Shown: piece by piece, positions 36,774-46,217 of the stretch
Position numbering within the stretch: the first letter of the stretch is position 1
Layout of the letters: each line of letters starts with the position of its first letter
Assembly (NCBI GenBank): GCA_947632025.1
Contig: CANRNN010000005.1
Location: 62,001 to 126,000, forward strand
Length of the DNA stretch: 64,000 nucleotides
From: an uncultured Clostridia bacterium
GTDB lineage: Bacteria; Bacillota; Clostridia; Oscillospirales; Ruminococcaceae
Reading direction: 5' to 3'
Notes under the pieces: generated by a model
Told to the model about the DNA's origin: nothing
The model's input: only the letters and a program-made list of their open reading frames with translations
Databases searched by the model: none
Position numbers and translations under genes: made by a program

Positions 36774-37455
36774 GCTTTCCTCACTTGAAGAAAAAATCGG
36801 CTACAGCTTCAGGAATAAAGAATTGCTTAAGCGCGCTTTGACACATTCGAGCTATTCGGGCGGGAAAAACAACGGCAGCAACGAGCGGCTGGAATTTCTG
36901 GGCGACAGCGTGCTGCAGATGACCGTGTCGATGTACCTTTTCACGAATATGAAAACCGTGCCTGAGGGCGGACTTACAAAGCTGCGCGCGTCGATCGTGT
37001 GCGAAAACTCACTGTACGGATTCGCGAAGAAAATAGGTCTGGGAGAGTATCTGTACCTCGGCAAGGGCGAGGAAGTCACAGGCGGGCGCGACAGGCGCTC
37101 GATACTCGCGGACGCGTTTGAAGCCCTGCTCGCGGCGGTCTATCTGGACGGCGGCAGCGACGAGGCGGCAAAGATAATACTGTCTTTCGTTCCGAGCGTC
37201 GAGGCGCTGAAGTCCGGAAAGGTGAGCCTTGGCGATTACAAGACGATACTTCAGGAAATCATCCAGCAGAATCCCGAAGAAAAAATAAGCTACGACGTAC
37301 ACGAAAACGGCGACAATCACCATACGAAGTCGTTTTCGGCGGACGTGCTGCTGAACGGTCAGATAATCGGAAGCGGCACGGGTCTGTCAAAAAAAGAAGC
37401 CGAGCAGGCAGCCGCGAAAGAGGCTGTAAAACTGATGGGCTATGAAACGAACTAA
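36766..37455 (+). CDS. rnc: Ribonuclease III
   Basis: 229 residues. Double-strand RNA endonuclease for rRNA and mRNA processing. Signature ERLEFLGDS at 40-48 with catalytic acids E43 and D47, a second acidic 'LADAFEALLAAVYLD' helix, and a dsRNA-binding domain at about 155-228. GAGGGG precedes the ATG, which lies inside plsX. Next gene overlaps by 14 nt. Confidence 0.97.
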   Translation: MPELSSLEEKIGYSFRNKELLKRALTHSSYSGGKNNGSNERLEFLGDSVLQMTVSMYLFTNMKTVPEGGLTKLRASIVCENSLYGFAKKIGLGEYLYLGKGEEVTGGRDRRSILADAFEALLAAVYLDGGSDEAAKIILSFVPSVEALKSGKVSLGDYKTILQEIIQQNPEEKISYDVHENGDNHHTKSFSADVLLNGQIIGSGTGLSKKEAEQAAAKEAVKLMGYETN

Positions 37456-38449
37456 CGTTTCGATATTCATTCCGCACCTCGGCTGCCCGCACAGGTGCAG
37501 CTTCTGCGACCAGTACAGCATTTCGGGAAGCGTTAAAGCGCCGTCGGCGGACGAGGTGTCGGCGCTGCTTGAAGAGCAGGCTCCCGTTCTGGAACGTTCG
37601 GGAACCGAAGCGCAGATAGCGTTTTTCGGAGGGAGCTTTACCGCCGTTCCGAGGGAGTATATGATATCTCTTCTGGAGAGTGCAAAGCGCGCTGCAGAGC
37701 GGTTCGACGTGTATACGGGGATCCGCTGCTCGACGCGTCCGGACTGCATAGACGAGCAAGTGACGGAAATCCTCACAAAATACGGTATGACGGCTGTGGA
37801 GCTGGGCGCACAGTCCATGAGCGACGATGTGCTGTCCGCAAACGACCGCGGGCATACCGCCGGTGACGTTCGCCGTGCGTCGGAGCTGATAAAGGAAAGC
37901 GGCATGGAGCTGGGGCTTCAGATGATGACGGGACTGTACCGCGATACCCCCGAAAACTGCCTTTACACCGCCGACGAATTTATAAAGCTAAGACCGAAAA
38001 CAGTCAGGATATATCCGACGGTCATTCTGAAAAACACAAAACTCGGCAGACTTTTCGAGAGCGGCGAGTATAAGTCGTTTTCGTTTGAGGAAACGGTCGG
38101 ACTGTGCGCGGAACTGCTGAAAAAATTCGGGGAAAATGATATTTCGGTCATACGTATGGGACTTCACGCAAGCGCGGAAGTAGAGCGCGATATGGTGGGC
38201 GGAGTATATCACCCCGCGCTTAGGGAAATAGTCGAAAGCAGACTGTTCTTAAAAGAGCTTCTGAAAAGACTGGAGCCGCTGGGAGCGGGAAGCTACGACG
38301 TGTTCACGGATAAAAGAAATCTCAGCCGCGCCGTCGGGCAGAAGCGCGAGAACCTCACGCGGCTCGAAGCGGCAGGCTATAACATACGATTCAGAGGACG
38401 CGGCGGAGCGTATATCGAAATAGCGCCGCGCCTTTCCAAAGGAAGATAA
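37442..38449 (+). CDS. Radical SAM protein, Elp3-like
   Basis: 335 residues. Iron-sulphur motif C15-x3-C19-x2-C22 (CPHRCSFC), then 'FFGGSFTAVP' and 'VELGAQSMSDDVL', both typical of the Elp3/MiaB-like radical SAM TIM barrel. A C-terminal basic region ('FTDKRNLSRAVGQKRENL') could bind RNA. Proteins like this sit between rnc and smc in many clostridia and have no proven reaction. There is no GNAT domain, so it is not full Elp3. Confidence 0.85.
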   Translation: MKRTNVSIFIPHLGCPHRCSFCDQYSISGSVKAPSADEVSALLEEQAPVLERSGTEAQIAFFGGSFTAVPREYMISLLESAKRAAERFDVYTGIRCSTRPDCIDEQVTEILTKYGMTAVELGAQSMSDDVLSANDRGHTAGDVRRASELIKESGMELGLQMMTGLYRDTPENCLYTADEFIKLRPKTVRIYPTVILKNTKLGRLFESGEYKSFSFEETVGLCAELLKKFGENDISVIRMGLHASAEVERDMVGGVYHPALREIVESRLFLKELLKRLEPLGAGSYDVFTDKRNLSRAVGQKRENLTRLEAAGYNIRFRGRGGAYIEIAPRLSKGR

Positions 38450-38450
38450 A

Positions 38451-41400
38451 ATGTTTTTTAAGACACTGGAAATACAGGGGTTCAAGTCGTTTGCGGACAA
38501 GACTGTGCTGGAATTCGATACGAGAACAACAGCCGTAATAGGTCCGAACGGCAACGGAAAAAGCAATATCTCCGACGCGCTTCGGTGGGTCATGGGCGAA
38601 ACGGGCGCTAAATCCCTGCGCGGGGACAATATGGAGGAGCTTATATTTCACGGCACGCAGGAGCGCCGTCCCATGGGCTTTGCGAGGGTCGTGCTTACGA
38701 TAGACAATACCGACAGAAAGCTCGGCGTGGACGCGGACGAGGTCGTCATCTCCCGCAGGATAAACTGTTCCGGCGAGAGCGAATACCTTATCAACAACGA
38801 AAAAAAGCGCCTGCGTGATATTCAGGAACTTCTTATGGGAACGGGACTTGGTCGCGACGGTTATTCGATAATCGGACAGGGCAGAGTTTCGGAGATAATA
38901 AGCGCACGCGATACTCAGCGGCGCGAGATATTCGAGGAAGCCGCGGGAGTTTCCCGTTCGCTCCACAAAAAAGCCGACGCCGAAAAAGACCTTGAAAAGG
39001 CACAGGGCGACATCGACCGTATGAGGGATATAATCCGCCTTGACGAGGAGCGTTTGCCGTCGCTTAAAAAGCAGTGCGAGAAGGCTCTCGCCGCAAAGGA
39101 GCTGTTGGACCAGAAGGAAGCGCTTGAAATTTCGGTGTCCGTCGCAAGACTCCGCGAAAAACGCGCGGAGCAGCAGGAGGTTTCCGACAAGCTGCTGCTG
39201 AATAAAGGTCTGTGCGAAAACTACGAGCGCGATATCGACAAGGCAAACGAAGAAACAGAAAAGATATTTTCGGATAAGCTCTCGCTTCAGGGCGAGCTTG
39301 AGGAGATACGCAGGGAAATAGAAAACGCGAACCTTGAACGCTCCGAAAAGGAAACCGAAAAGGCAGTCGCCGAAAATAATATCGAAAACAATAAAAAGCG
39401 CCGCGAGGAGCTTAAAGCCGAGCTTGAAAGAGCCGTCCGCGAAAGCGCCGGTTTCGATTCAAGAATAGCGGATATAAAGGCAAGAATAGAAAAGGAACAG
39501 GCTGCCGCGGACGAAAACGACCGCGAGGCAGAAAAAAATCAGGCTCTGCTCGACGATATCTCCCGCAGGGACGATAAAGAGGGCGCGGAGTATTCCGAGC
39601 TTGAAAGGCAGCTTGCGGGAGTTCTGGCGGAACGCGCCCGCCGCGACGGAATAAGAAGCGGCTCCGTTACCGCAAGAGATAAGACCGACGAGCAGAAGCG
39701 GAATTTTATAGCGATAAATTCCGAGAGCGAAAAGCTTATCGAAGGCTATAAGACCGACCTCGAAAATATGCGGGCAACTCTGGAGGAAAACAAGGAAAAA
39801 CGCATCTCCCTCAGCAACAGATCCGCAGGAATGGAACGGCTCGCGGAAAGCCGCCGCCGCCGCCGCGACGACCTTCGCGCGGAGCTTGAAAAGGCAAATT
39901 CCGAGATAGTCGGAAAGGAACAGAAATTAAAGGCACTCAGCGATATCGAAAAGAATCACGCGGGATATTTCCGCCCCGTCAAGGAAGTCCTCACGGCAGG
40001 CGAGCAGGGCAGGATAACGGGTATCCACGGCGTGGTCGCGGACGTAGTTACCGTTCCGAAAGAGTATGTCACGGCAATTGAAACCGCCCTCGGCTCGGCT
40101 ATGCAGAATATCATCGTCGACAACGAATCGACCGCCGAGAGATGTATTCGTTTTCTTAAGGACACCAACGCGGGACGCGCCACGTTCTATCCGATAACGG
40201 CAATGAAAAAGCGCACCCTCAACGAACCTCGGCTTTCGGACGAAACGGGCTTCGAGGGGCTTGCGGTGGATCTTGTAGAGTGCGACGGGCTTTATTCCGA
40301 GATAATCGGCTATCTCCTCGGAATGACGGCAATAGTCGACGATATCGGAACGGCTTCCGTTATCGGAAAAAAATACGGCTATAAGTTCAGGATAGTGACG
40401 CTTGACGGTCAGGTCGTAAACGCGGGCGGTTCATTTACCGGAGGCGCAAGACAGAACAAGGACGGCGGCATCATCTCCCAGAAGCAGGCTATCGAGGCTC
40501 TGCGGGCAGAGGTGGCGGAGCTTCGCTCGAAAGCAGGAAGCGTTTCGGAGGAGTTCGAGCGCGCCAGAAGCGAAGCCGCCAAGTACGACCACGAGCTTGA
40601 GGGCGTAAGCGAGGAGCTTTCGCAGCTCGATAAAAGCGAGATATCTGTTTGCGCCGAGATAAAGCGTCTGGAGGACCTTATCGCACAGTCGGGCTCGCAG
40701 GAGCAGACGCGCCTTGCCGCACTTAAAAGATTCGACGACGACATCGCGGAGCAAAACCGCATTATTTCCGAATCCGACGAGATATTAAAGCAGCTCTCGG
40801 AGAAAATAAATTCCCTTGAAGAGGAGCTTAAGTCCCGCGAGGGAAGCCGCGCCGAGGTAAAGGACCGTATAGAGGAATTTTCCGATAATATAAGGAAATT
40901 CACCGAGGCGAAAAATACGGCGCTCGCAAATATCAAGGTCTGCGAAAAAGAGATAGAGGGCGTCGAAAACAGCAGGAAACTGCTGCTGGATCAGAGCGGC
41001 GAGTACAAGGAAAAACAGGAAAAACTGGACGAGGACGACCGCCAGAACCGTGAAACCATCGAAAGGCTGAGTAAGGAAATAGCTCAGTTCGAGGGAAAGA
41101 ACGATTCCCGACGCGGCGAGATAGAACAGCTTAAATCAAAAATAGACAAGGCGGACAGCCGGATAACCGAAATACGCAACAGAATAGACGAGTTCAACCG
41201 CGAAAAACAGTCGTATTCGGCAGAGTACGCGCGCCTTGACGAGCGTATAGGAAACATTCAGAATGAGTACGATAAGATAGTCGCCCTGCTGTTTGATACC
41301 TATAACCTCACGCCTACTCAGGCGGAAGAGAAAACTGCCGTTCCCGACGACCTTAAAGCCGCCGAGATAGAGCTTGCGGATCTCAACAAAAAAATAACCG

Positions 41401-42023
41401 CCCTCGGAAATGTAAACTTCGCTTCGATAGAGGAATACAGCGAGGTTTCGGAAAGATATGATTTCAACTCCGGACAGCTGAGAGATATAGAGGATTCCAA
41501 AAAGAAACTGGAGAATATTATCGAAAAGCTTACGGAGGAGATAAGGACACAGTTTCTGGACAGCTTCAACGATATTAACCGCCACTTCAAGGACGTTTTC
41601 GTTCAGATATTCGGAGAGGGCGCACACGCCGAGCTGGAGCTTACAGATCCGGAGGACGTGCTGAATTCGGGAATAGAGATAAAAGCCGCGCCCCCCGGCA
41701 AGGTCATAAAGAACCTCATCTCCCTTTCGGGAGGCGAGCAGGCAATGGTAGCCATAACCATATATTTCGCGATACTTATGCACCGTCCTACGCCGTTTTG
41801 TATGCTGGACGAGGTGGACGCTCCGCTGGACGCCGTAAACGTCGAGAAGTATATAAGCTATGTAAATCATTTCTCGAAGAATACGCAGCTTATGCTTATT
41901 TCGCACAGGCGCGGCACTATCGAGGGGTGTTCCGTGCTTTACGGGGTGTTTATGCAGGAAAAGGGCGTATCGCGCCTGATACGGCAGGAGCTTACCGACG
42001 ACCTTGAGGGAGTTTCAAACTAA
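38451..42023 (+). CDS. smc: Chromosome segregation protein SMC
   Basis: 1190 residues, full length. Walker A GPNGNGKSN at 31-39, a long coiled coil (about 170-510), the hinge (about 520-665, with 'GLAVDLVECDGLYSEIIGYLLG' and a Gly-rich end 'GGSFTGGAR'), the returning coiled coil, then signature LSGGEQAM at 1092-1099 and Walker B 'FCMLDEVDAPLD'. It condenses and organises the chromosome with ScpAB and is the longest gene in the window. Confidence 0.98.
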   Translation: MFFKTLEIQGFKSFADKTVLEFDTRTTAVIGPNGNGKSNISDALRWVMGETGAKSLRGDNMEELIFHGTQERRPMGFARVVLTIDNTDRKLGVDADEVVISRRINCSGESEYLINNEKKRLRDIQELLMGTGLGRDGYSIIGQGRVSEIISARDTQRREIFEEAAGVSRSLHKKADAEKDLEKAQGDIDRMRDIIRLDEERLPSLKKQCEKALAAKELLDQKEALEISVSVARLREKRAEQQEVSDKLLLNKGLCENYERDIDKANEETEKIFSDKLSLQGELEEIRREIENANLERSEKETEKAVAENNIENNKKRREELKAELERAVRESAGFDSRIADIKARIEKEQAAADENDREAEKNQALLDDISRRDDKEGAEYSELERQLAGVLAERARRDGIRSGSVTARDKTDEQKRNFIAINSESEKLIEGYKTDLENMRATLEENKEKRISLSNRSAGMERLAESRRRRRDDLRAELEKANSEIVGKEQKLKALSDIEKNHAGYFRPVKEVLTAGEQGRITGIHGVVADVVTVPKEYVTAIETALGSAMQNIIVDNESTAERCIRFLKDTNAGRATFYPITAMKKRTLNEPRLSDETGFEGLAVDLVECDGLYSEIIGYLLGMTAIVDDIGTASVIGKKYGYKFRIVTLDGQVVNAGGSFTGGARQNKDGGIISQKQAIEALRAEVAELRSKAGSVSEEFERARSEAAKYDHELEGVSEELSQLDKSEISVCAEIKRLEDLIAQSGSQEQTRLAALKRFDDDIAEQNRIISESDEILKQLSEKINSLEEELKSREGSRAEVKDRIEEFSDNIRKFTEAKNTALANIKVCEKEIEGVENSRKLLLDQSGEYKEKQEKLDEDDRQNRETIERLSKEIAQFEGKNDSRRGEIEQLKSKIDKADSRITEIRNRIDEFNREKQSYSAEYARLDERIGNIQNEYDKIVALLFDTYNLTPTQAEEKTAVPDDLKAAEIELADLNKKITALGNVNFASIEEYSEVSERYDFNSGQLRDIEDSKKKLENIIEKLTEEIRTQFLDSFNDINRHFKDVFVQIFGEGAHAELELTDPEDVLNSGIEIKAAPPGKVIKNLISLSGGEQAMVAITIYFAILMHRPTPFCMLDEVDAPLDAVNVEKYISYVNHFSKNTQLMLISHRRGTIEGCSVLYGVFMQEKGVSRLIRQELTDDLEGVSN

Positions 42024-42123
42024 GAGAAACTCTTTCGGGCAGAGAGCTTCAAGCCAATGATTTCAAACCATTGATTTTAAGCAATTAAGCGCAGCACGGA
42101 AATTTAGTTTTTATGGAGTAATT

Positions 42124-43197
42124 ATGGGATTATTTGACAGGAAAAAGAAAAATCAGCAGACCGTACAGCAGGAGGAAAAGACAGGCGATACCCGTCCGTC
42201 GCTCCTCGAAAGACTGAGCGGCGGAGAGCCTATCTTCACCGACCACGAGAGCGATATTCAGTTTCAGGAAGAGTACGAGGCAAAACTCAAAGAGGAGAGC
42301 TTCTACAAGCTGCGCGAGGGTCTGAAAAAGACAAAGGACGGCTTTGTAAGCAAGGTCGAGCAGCTGATAAACTCGTTTACGAAGATAGACGAGGACTTTT
42401 TCGACGAGCTGGAGGAAATGCTCATACTCTCGGATATAGGCGCGCAGACAAGCTCGGATATATGCGAAAAGCTCCGCGCCGAGGTAAAGAAAACAGGCAC
42501 GACCGAACCCGCCGAGGTAAAGGGACTGCTGAAAAATATCATCTCGGAGATCCTTACCGGAGAAAACGAGCTTAAACTCGAAACAACGCCGTCGGTCATT
42601 ATGGTGATAGGCGTGAACGGCGCGGGAAAGACCACGACGATAGGAAAACTCGCGGCGGGTCTTAAAAATTCGGGGAGGAAAGTAATAGTCGCGGCAGCGG
42701 ATACGTTCCGCGCGGCAGCGATAGACCAGCTTAACGTCTGGACGGACCGCGCGGGCGTGGATATCGTAAAACATACCGAGGGCAGCGACCCCGCGGCGGT
42801 TATATTCGACGCCTGCTCGGCGGCAAAGGCACGCGGCGCGGACGTTATTTTAGCGGATACGGCAGGACGGCTCCACAACAAGAAAAATCTTATGGAGGAG
42901 CTTAAAAAAATCGCCCGCGTCATCTCGCGGGAGCTTCCGGACGCTTCGGTCGAAACTTTGCTCGTGCTTGACGCGACTACCGGACAAAACGCCGTCAGTC
43001 AGGCGCGGCTGTTCAGCGAAAGCGCCGATATAACGGGAATAGTCCTCACAAAACTCGACGGCACGGCAAAGGGCGGCATAATAATCCCGATAAAGAACGA
43101 GCTGGGTATCCCCGTAAAGCTCGTAGGCGTCGGCGAGAAGATAGACGACCTTCAGCCGTTCGTTCCGGAGGATTATGTGAACGCTCTGTTTGACTGA
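42124..43197 (+). CDS. ftsY: Signal recognition particle receptor FtsY
   Basis: 357 residues. SRP-GTPase that docks ribosome-nascent chains to the translocon. Short acidic/charged N-terminus, N domain (about 55-150), then the G domain with GVNGAGKT at 163-170, 'AADTFRAAAIDQL', 'ADTAGR' and 'TKLDGTAKGG'. smc-ftsY is a conserved pair. Its last codons overlap the non-coding 5' flank of the next gene. Confidence 0.97.
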   Translation: MGLFDRKKKNQQTVQQEEKTGDTRPSLLERLSGGEPIFTDHESDIQFQEEYEAKLKEESFYKLREGLKKTKDGFVSKVEQLINSFTKIDEDFFDELEEMLILSDIGAQTSSDICEKLRAEVKKTGTTEPAEVKGLLKNIISEILTGENELKLETTPSVIMVIGVNGAGKTTTIGKLAAGLKNSGRKVIVAAADTFRAAAIDQLNVWTDRAGVDIVKHTEGSDPAAVIFDACSAAKARGADVILADTAGRLHNKKNLMEELKKIARVISRELPDASVETLLVLDATTGQNAVSQARLFSESADITGIVLTKLDGTAKGGIIIPIKNELGIPVKLVGVGEKIDDLQPFVPEDYVNALFD

Positions 43198-43264
43198 ACG
43201 TCAGGCAGAATGCGATAAAGTAAGGTTTCAGGACATTAAAATTCAGTATCAGAAAGGAAAAATT

Positions 43265-43897
43265 ATGAACCGACAAAATTCGTCAGACTCCGCCGCTCCC
43301 GCCCGAAAACGGCTGGTGATAGCGACAAACAACAACGGCAAGCTCCGCGAGTTCCGCGAAATGTTAAGCTCGTTCGGCTTCGAGGTCATATCTATGAAGG
43401 AAGCAGGCTTTACGGGCGAGATTATCGAGGACGGCGACACGTTTGAGGAGAACGCACATATCAAGGCACGGACGGTCTTTGAAGCCGTGGGTATCCCGAC
43501 TATGGCGGACGACAGCGGGCTTGAGATAGACTTTCTGGACGGCGCTCCGGGAGTGTATTCCGCAAGGTACGCGGGCGAGGGCGCGACAGACAAGGAGCGC
43601 TGCCAAAAAGTGCTTGACGAAATGCACGGCGTCCCGCGGGAACTTCGCGAGGCAAGATTTGTCTGCACGATATATTTTATTTATGACGAGGACGACGAAT
43701 ATTCCGTGCGCGGCGAAGTGCGCGGCTTTATCGGAAACGAACCTGTCGGCGAGAACGGTTTCGGCTACGACCCGATATTTATGATAGACGAGGACGAAAG
43801 TATGGCGACTATCTCCGAAGAGGAGAAAAACAGGATCTCCCACCGCGCCTGCGCTTTCAGAAAACTGTCGGAAATTCTTAAGGAGAAATTTGCGTAA
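43265..43897 (+). CDS. rdgB: XTP/dITP diphosphatase (RdgB/HAM1)
   Basis: 210 residues. Hydrolyses dITP, XTP and dHAPTP to keep damaged purines out of DNA and RNA. 'IATNNNGKLREF' near 20, 'ADDSGLEIDFL', and 'GFGYDPIF' blocks are diagnostic. The start is ATG 43265 with AGAAAGGA upstream; earlier in-frame codons have no Shine-Dalgarno and are not conserved. A ~17-residue Ser/Ala/Arg extension precedes the fold. Stop and yhbY start abut. Confidence 0.93.
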   Translation: MNRQNSSDSAAPARKRLVIATNNNGKLREFREMLSSFGFEVISMKEAGFTGEIIEDGDTFEENAHIKARTVFEAVGIPTMADDSGLEIDFLDGAPGVYSARYAGEGATDKERCQKVLDEMHGVPRELREARFVCTIYFIYDEDDEYSVRGEVRGFIGNEPVGENGFGYDPIFMIDEDESMATISEEEKNRISHRACAFRKLSEILKEKFA

Positions 43898-44194
43898 ATG
43901 CTTACAAGTAAACAAAGAGCCCGCCTGCGCTCAATGGCGCAGAGCTATAACCCGATCTTCTACATCGGAAAGCTCGGCATTACCGACGAGGTGGTGCATC
44001 AGCTGGACAACGCGATAAACGCACGCGAGCTTATCAAGATAGGAGTACAGGAAAACTGCGAGTATACTTCCCGTGAAGCAGCCGATATTATCGCCGGTCG
44101 TCTGGAAGCGGACACCGTCGCGGTCATCGGACGGAAATTCGTCCTTTACCGCCGGAGCCGCGACCCCAAAAAGAGGGTGATAGAGCTTGAGTGA
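43898..44194 (+). CDS. yhbY: YhbY/CRM-domain RNA-binding protein
   Basis: 98-residue single CRM (CRS1-YhbY) domain that associates with pre-50S ribosomes. 'LTSKQRARLRSMAQSYNPIFYIGKLGIT' N-terminus with the GxxG-like loop and the C-terminal 'VIGRKFVLYRRS'. It starts at the base after the rdgB stop and overlaps nadD by 8 nt, so translation is coupled. The order ITPase-yhbY-nadD-yqeK-rsfS is typical of Firmicutes. Confidence 0.92.
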   Translation: MLTSKQRARLRSMAQSYNPIFYIGKLGITDEVVHQLDNAINARELIKIGVQENCEYTSREAADIIAGRLEADTVAVIGRKFVLYRRSRDPKKRVIELE

Positions 44195-44801
44195 TATTCT
44201 GAAAATCGGGATATTCGGCGGAGCGTTCAACCCCGTTCACAACGGACATATAAATCTCGCAAAAGAAGCAACAGCTCAGTTAAAACTGCGCCGGCTGCTG
44301 ATAATACCGACTTACGAGTCGCCTCACAAGCAGACAAGGCTCGCGCCGTTCGAGAGCAGAGTTGAAATGTGCCGCGCGGCTTTTTCGGGAATTTCGGATA
44401 AGTGCGAAGTCGAAGTTTCCGATATCGAACGGAAAATGGGCGGCGTAAGCTATACGATAAACACCGTCCGCGAGCTTGAAAAAATGTATCCCGATGCAAG
44501 ATTATATCTGCTTATAGGCGGGGATATGCTGTATTCGTTCAGGGAGTGGTACAAGTACGAATCGCTGCTTAAAGAAACAAAAGTCACGGCAATAGCCCGC
44601 GGTGGCGACAGCTTTACGGATATGCGGGAGTTCGCAAACGAGATAGGCAGAGTGTCCGTGCTTGTCACGGATATCGTGAACGTAAGCTCCACCGAAGTCC
44701 GCGGTAAAATAAGCCGCGGCGAGGATATTTCGGAGCTTGTCCCCGAAAGCGTTTCAAAGTTCATTGTTGAAAATAATCTTTACAGAGGTGACGGCGAGTG
44801 A
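44187..44801 (+). CDS. nadD: Nicotinate-nucleotide adenylyltransferase
   Basis: 204 residues. Forms nicotinate adenine dinucleotide from NaMN and ATP in NAD synthesis. Nucleotidyltransferase motif GGAFNPVHNGH at 11-21 and the C-terminal 'VSSTEVRGKI' (ISSTxIR) motif. The start is TTG 44187, inside yhbY, behind AGAGGGTGA; the GTG four bases later is out of frame. Confidence 0.95.
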   Translation: MSDILKIGIFGGAFNPVHNGHINLAKEATAQLKLRRLLIIPTYESPHKQTRLAPFESRVEMCRAAFSGISDKCEVEVSDIERKMGGVSYTINTVRELEKMYPDARLYLLIGGDMLYSFREWYKYESLLKETKVTAIARGGDSFTDMREFANEIGRVSVLVTDIVNVSSTEVRGKISRGEDISELVPESVSKFIVENNLYRGDGE

Positions 44802-45391
44802 GCAGATATGCAGAGTTTGACGGCTACGAGGACCTGCTGAAAGAAAAACTCTCGAAAAAGCGCTTCACGCACAGTATGAACGTCGCGGAGGAGTGCTTCA
44901 GACTTGCGGAGCTTCACGGGGCGGACAAGCGCAGAGCATACCTTGCGGGAATGCTGCACGATATTATGAAAGAAGAGCTTCCCGAACGCCAGAAGCAGAT
45001 GACGGCGGATTCCTGCCTTTCTCCCGACCCTGCCGAGATCGCTTCAAAAAGCCTATGGCACGGGATAGCGGGCGCGGCGTTCGTCCGCGATGTTCTCGGA
45101 ATAAACGATATGGAGATAATTTCGGCGATACGCTATCACACCGTCGGCTGCGCGAGAATGTCGGCGCTGGAAAAGATAGTATACCTGGGCGATATGATCT
45201 CCGAGGACAGGGACTACAAGGGCGTAGATAAAATGCGCGAATACTGCAGGGACGACCTTGATACGGCAATGTCCGTGGCGCTTATCTATCAGATAGGGAA
45301 CGTGTGCGAAAAGTGTTCTGCAATTCCCGTGTCGACGTTTGAAGCGTATAATTATTATTTGGGACTTAACAAAGATAAGGAGAAGTTATGA
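44798..45391 (+). CDS. yqeK: HD-domain phosphohydrolase YqeK
   Basis: 197 residues. YqeK proteins cleave Ap4A symmetrically. HD motifs are clear: 'RFTHSMNVAEECFRLAE' with the first His, 'AGMLHDIMKE' with the HD pair near 50-51, 'HGIAGAAFVRDVLG' and 'AIRYHTVG'. GTG start overlapping nadD by 4 nt, and overlapping rsfS by 4 nt. Confidence 0.92.
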   Translation: MSRYAEFDGYEDLLKEKLSKKRFTHSMNVAEECFRLAELHGADKRRAYLAGMLHDIMKEELPERQKQMTADSCLSPDPAEIASKSLWHGIAGAAFVRDVLGINDMEIISAIRYHTVGCARMSALEKIVYLGDMISEDRDYKGVDKMREYCRDDLDTAMSVALIYQIGNVCEKCSAIPVSTFEAYNYYLGLNKDKEKL

Positions 45392-45744
45392 CCGATTTTG
45401 AAGAAATGGAGATCGCCGTAAAGGCGCTTGATTCCAAAAAGGCGGAGGAGATCTCCGTACTCAGGGTGAAAGATATAACAAGTCTTACAAATTATTTCGT
45501 TATCGCGGGCGCGTCAAGTACGACACAGGCAAAGGCGCTTGCGGACGAGGTGGAATATCAGCTCTCGCAGAAGGGCGTCACGCCGAAAAACATCGAGGGT
45601 ACAGGCGCGGCAGGCTGGATAGTGCTTGACTATATAGACGTTGTCGTCCATATTTTCACGGCAGAACAGCGCGACTTCTACCGCCTTGAAAATCTTTGGG
45701 TGGACGGCGAGAAAGTTGATATTTCGGGAATAATTACAAAATGA
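45388..45744 (+). CDS. rsfS: Ribosomal silencing factor RsfS
   Basis: 118 residues. Binds L14 and blocks subunit joining when nutrients are short. The nucleotidyltransferase-like fold shows 'ALDSKKAEEISVLRV', 'TNYFVIAGASSTTQAKALADEVE' and 'GWIVLDYIDVVVHIFTAEQRDFYRLENLW', which is diagnostic. AAGGAGAAG precedes the ATG. Last gene of the rdgB-rsfS run. Confidence 0.96.
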   Translation: MTDFEEMEIAVKALDSKKAEEISVLRVKDITSLTNYFVIAGASSTTQAKALADEVEYQLSQKGVTPKNIEGTGAAGWIVLDYIDVVVHIFTAEQRDFYRLENLWVDGEKVDISGIITK

Positions 45745-45808
45745 TGTTGAATTTTTTTGGCTAAAACTACCAAAAATATTTTTCATACAAAAAAATTGCG
45801 GGAAACCC

Positions 45809-45837
45809 TTGACAAATCAATGAAATTGTAGTATAAT
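45809..45837 (+). promoter_or_regulatory. rpsU promoter
   Basis: TTGACA 45809-45814, 17-bp spacer, TATAAT 45832-45837, about 70 bp before rpsU. Confidence 0.88.
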
Positions 45838-45906
45838 ATTCCTATACTGTATGTATGCTACATTTGGTAGAAACCTGTGCCGCACGGCAAAGGGAGGGAA
45901 ATATAA

Positions 45907-46080
45907 ATGGCAGAAATTCGTCTTGGAAAGAACGAATCGCTGGATACCGCTCTCAAGCGTTTCAAGCGTTCGTGCGCAAGGGACGGCGTTCTTGCTGAAG
46001 TTCGTAAAAGAGAGCATTACGAAAAGCCTTCGGTAAAACGTAAAAAGAAGTCCGAAGCTGCTCGTAAGCGCAAGTATTGA
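45907..46080 (+). CDS. rpsU: 30S ribosomal protein S21
   Basis: A 57-residue protein that aligns along its whole length with S21: '[17 protein letters not shown]', '[18 protein letters not shown]' and the end 'ARKRKY'. It binds near the 3' end of 16S rRNA and helps initiation. AGGGAGG is seven bases before ATG 45907. It has its own promoter and terminator, so it is a single-gene unit. Confidence 0.97.
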   Translation: MAEIRLGKNESLDTALKRFKRSCARDGVLAEVRKREHYEKPSVKRKKKSEAARKRKY

Positions 46081-46149
46081 TTCTTGCGGGAAGTTCTCTG
46101 AGGAAGTCGCGTGCCGTGCGCGGCGCGACCTAAAACAGAACAACGGTTG

Positions 46150-46178
46150 AAGCGGACATTTTTGTGTCCGCTTTAATT
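46150..46178 (+). terminator. rpsU terminator
   Basis: AAGCGGACA / TGTCCGCTT nine-pair stem around a T-rich loop, followed by TAATT. The core matches the terminator at 5093. Confidence 0.7.
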
Positions 46179-46217
46179 GGATTATAAACTATCAAAATTA
46201 AATACGGGAGAAAAAAT

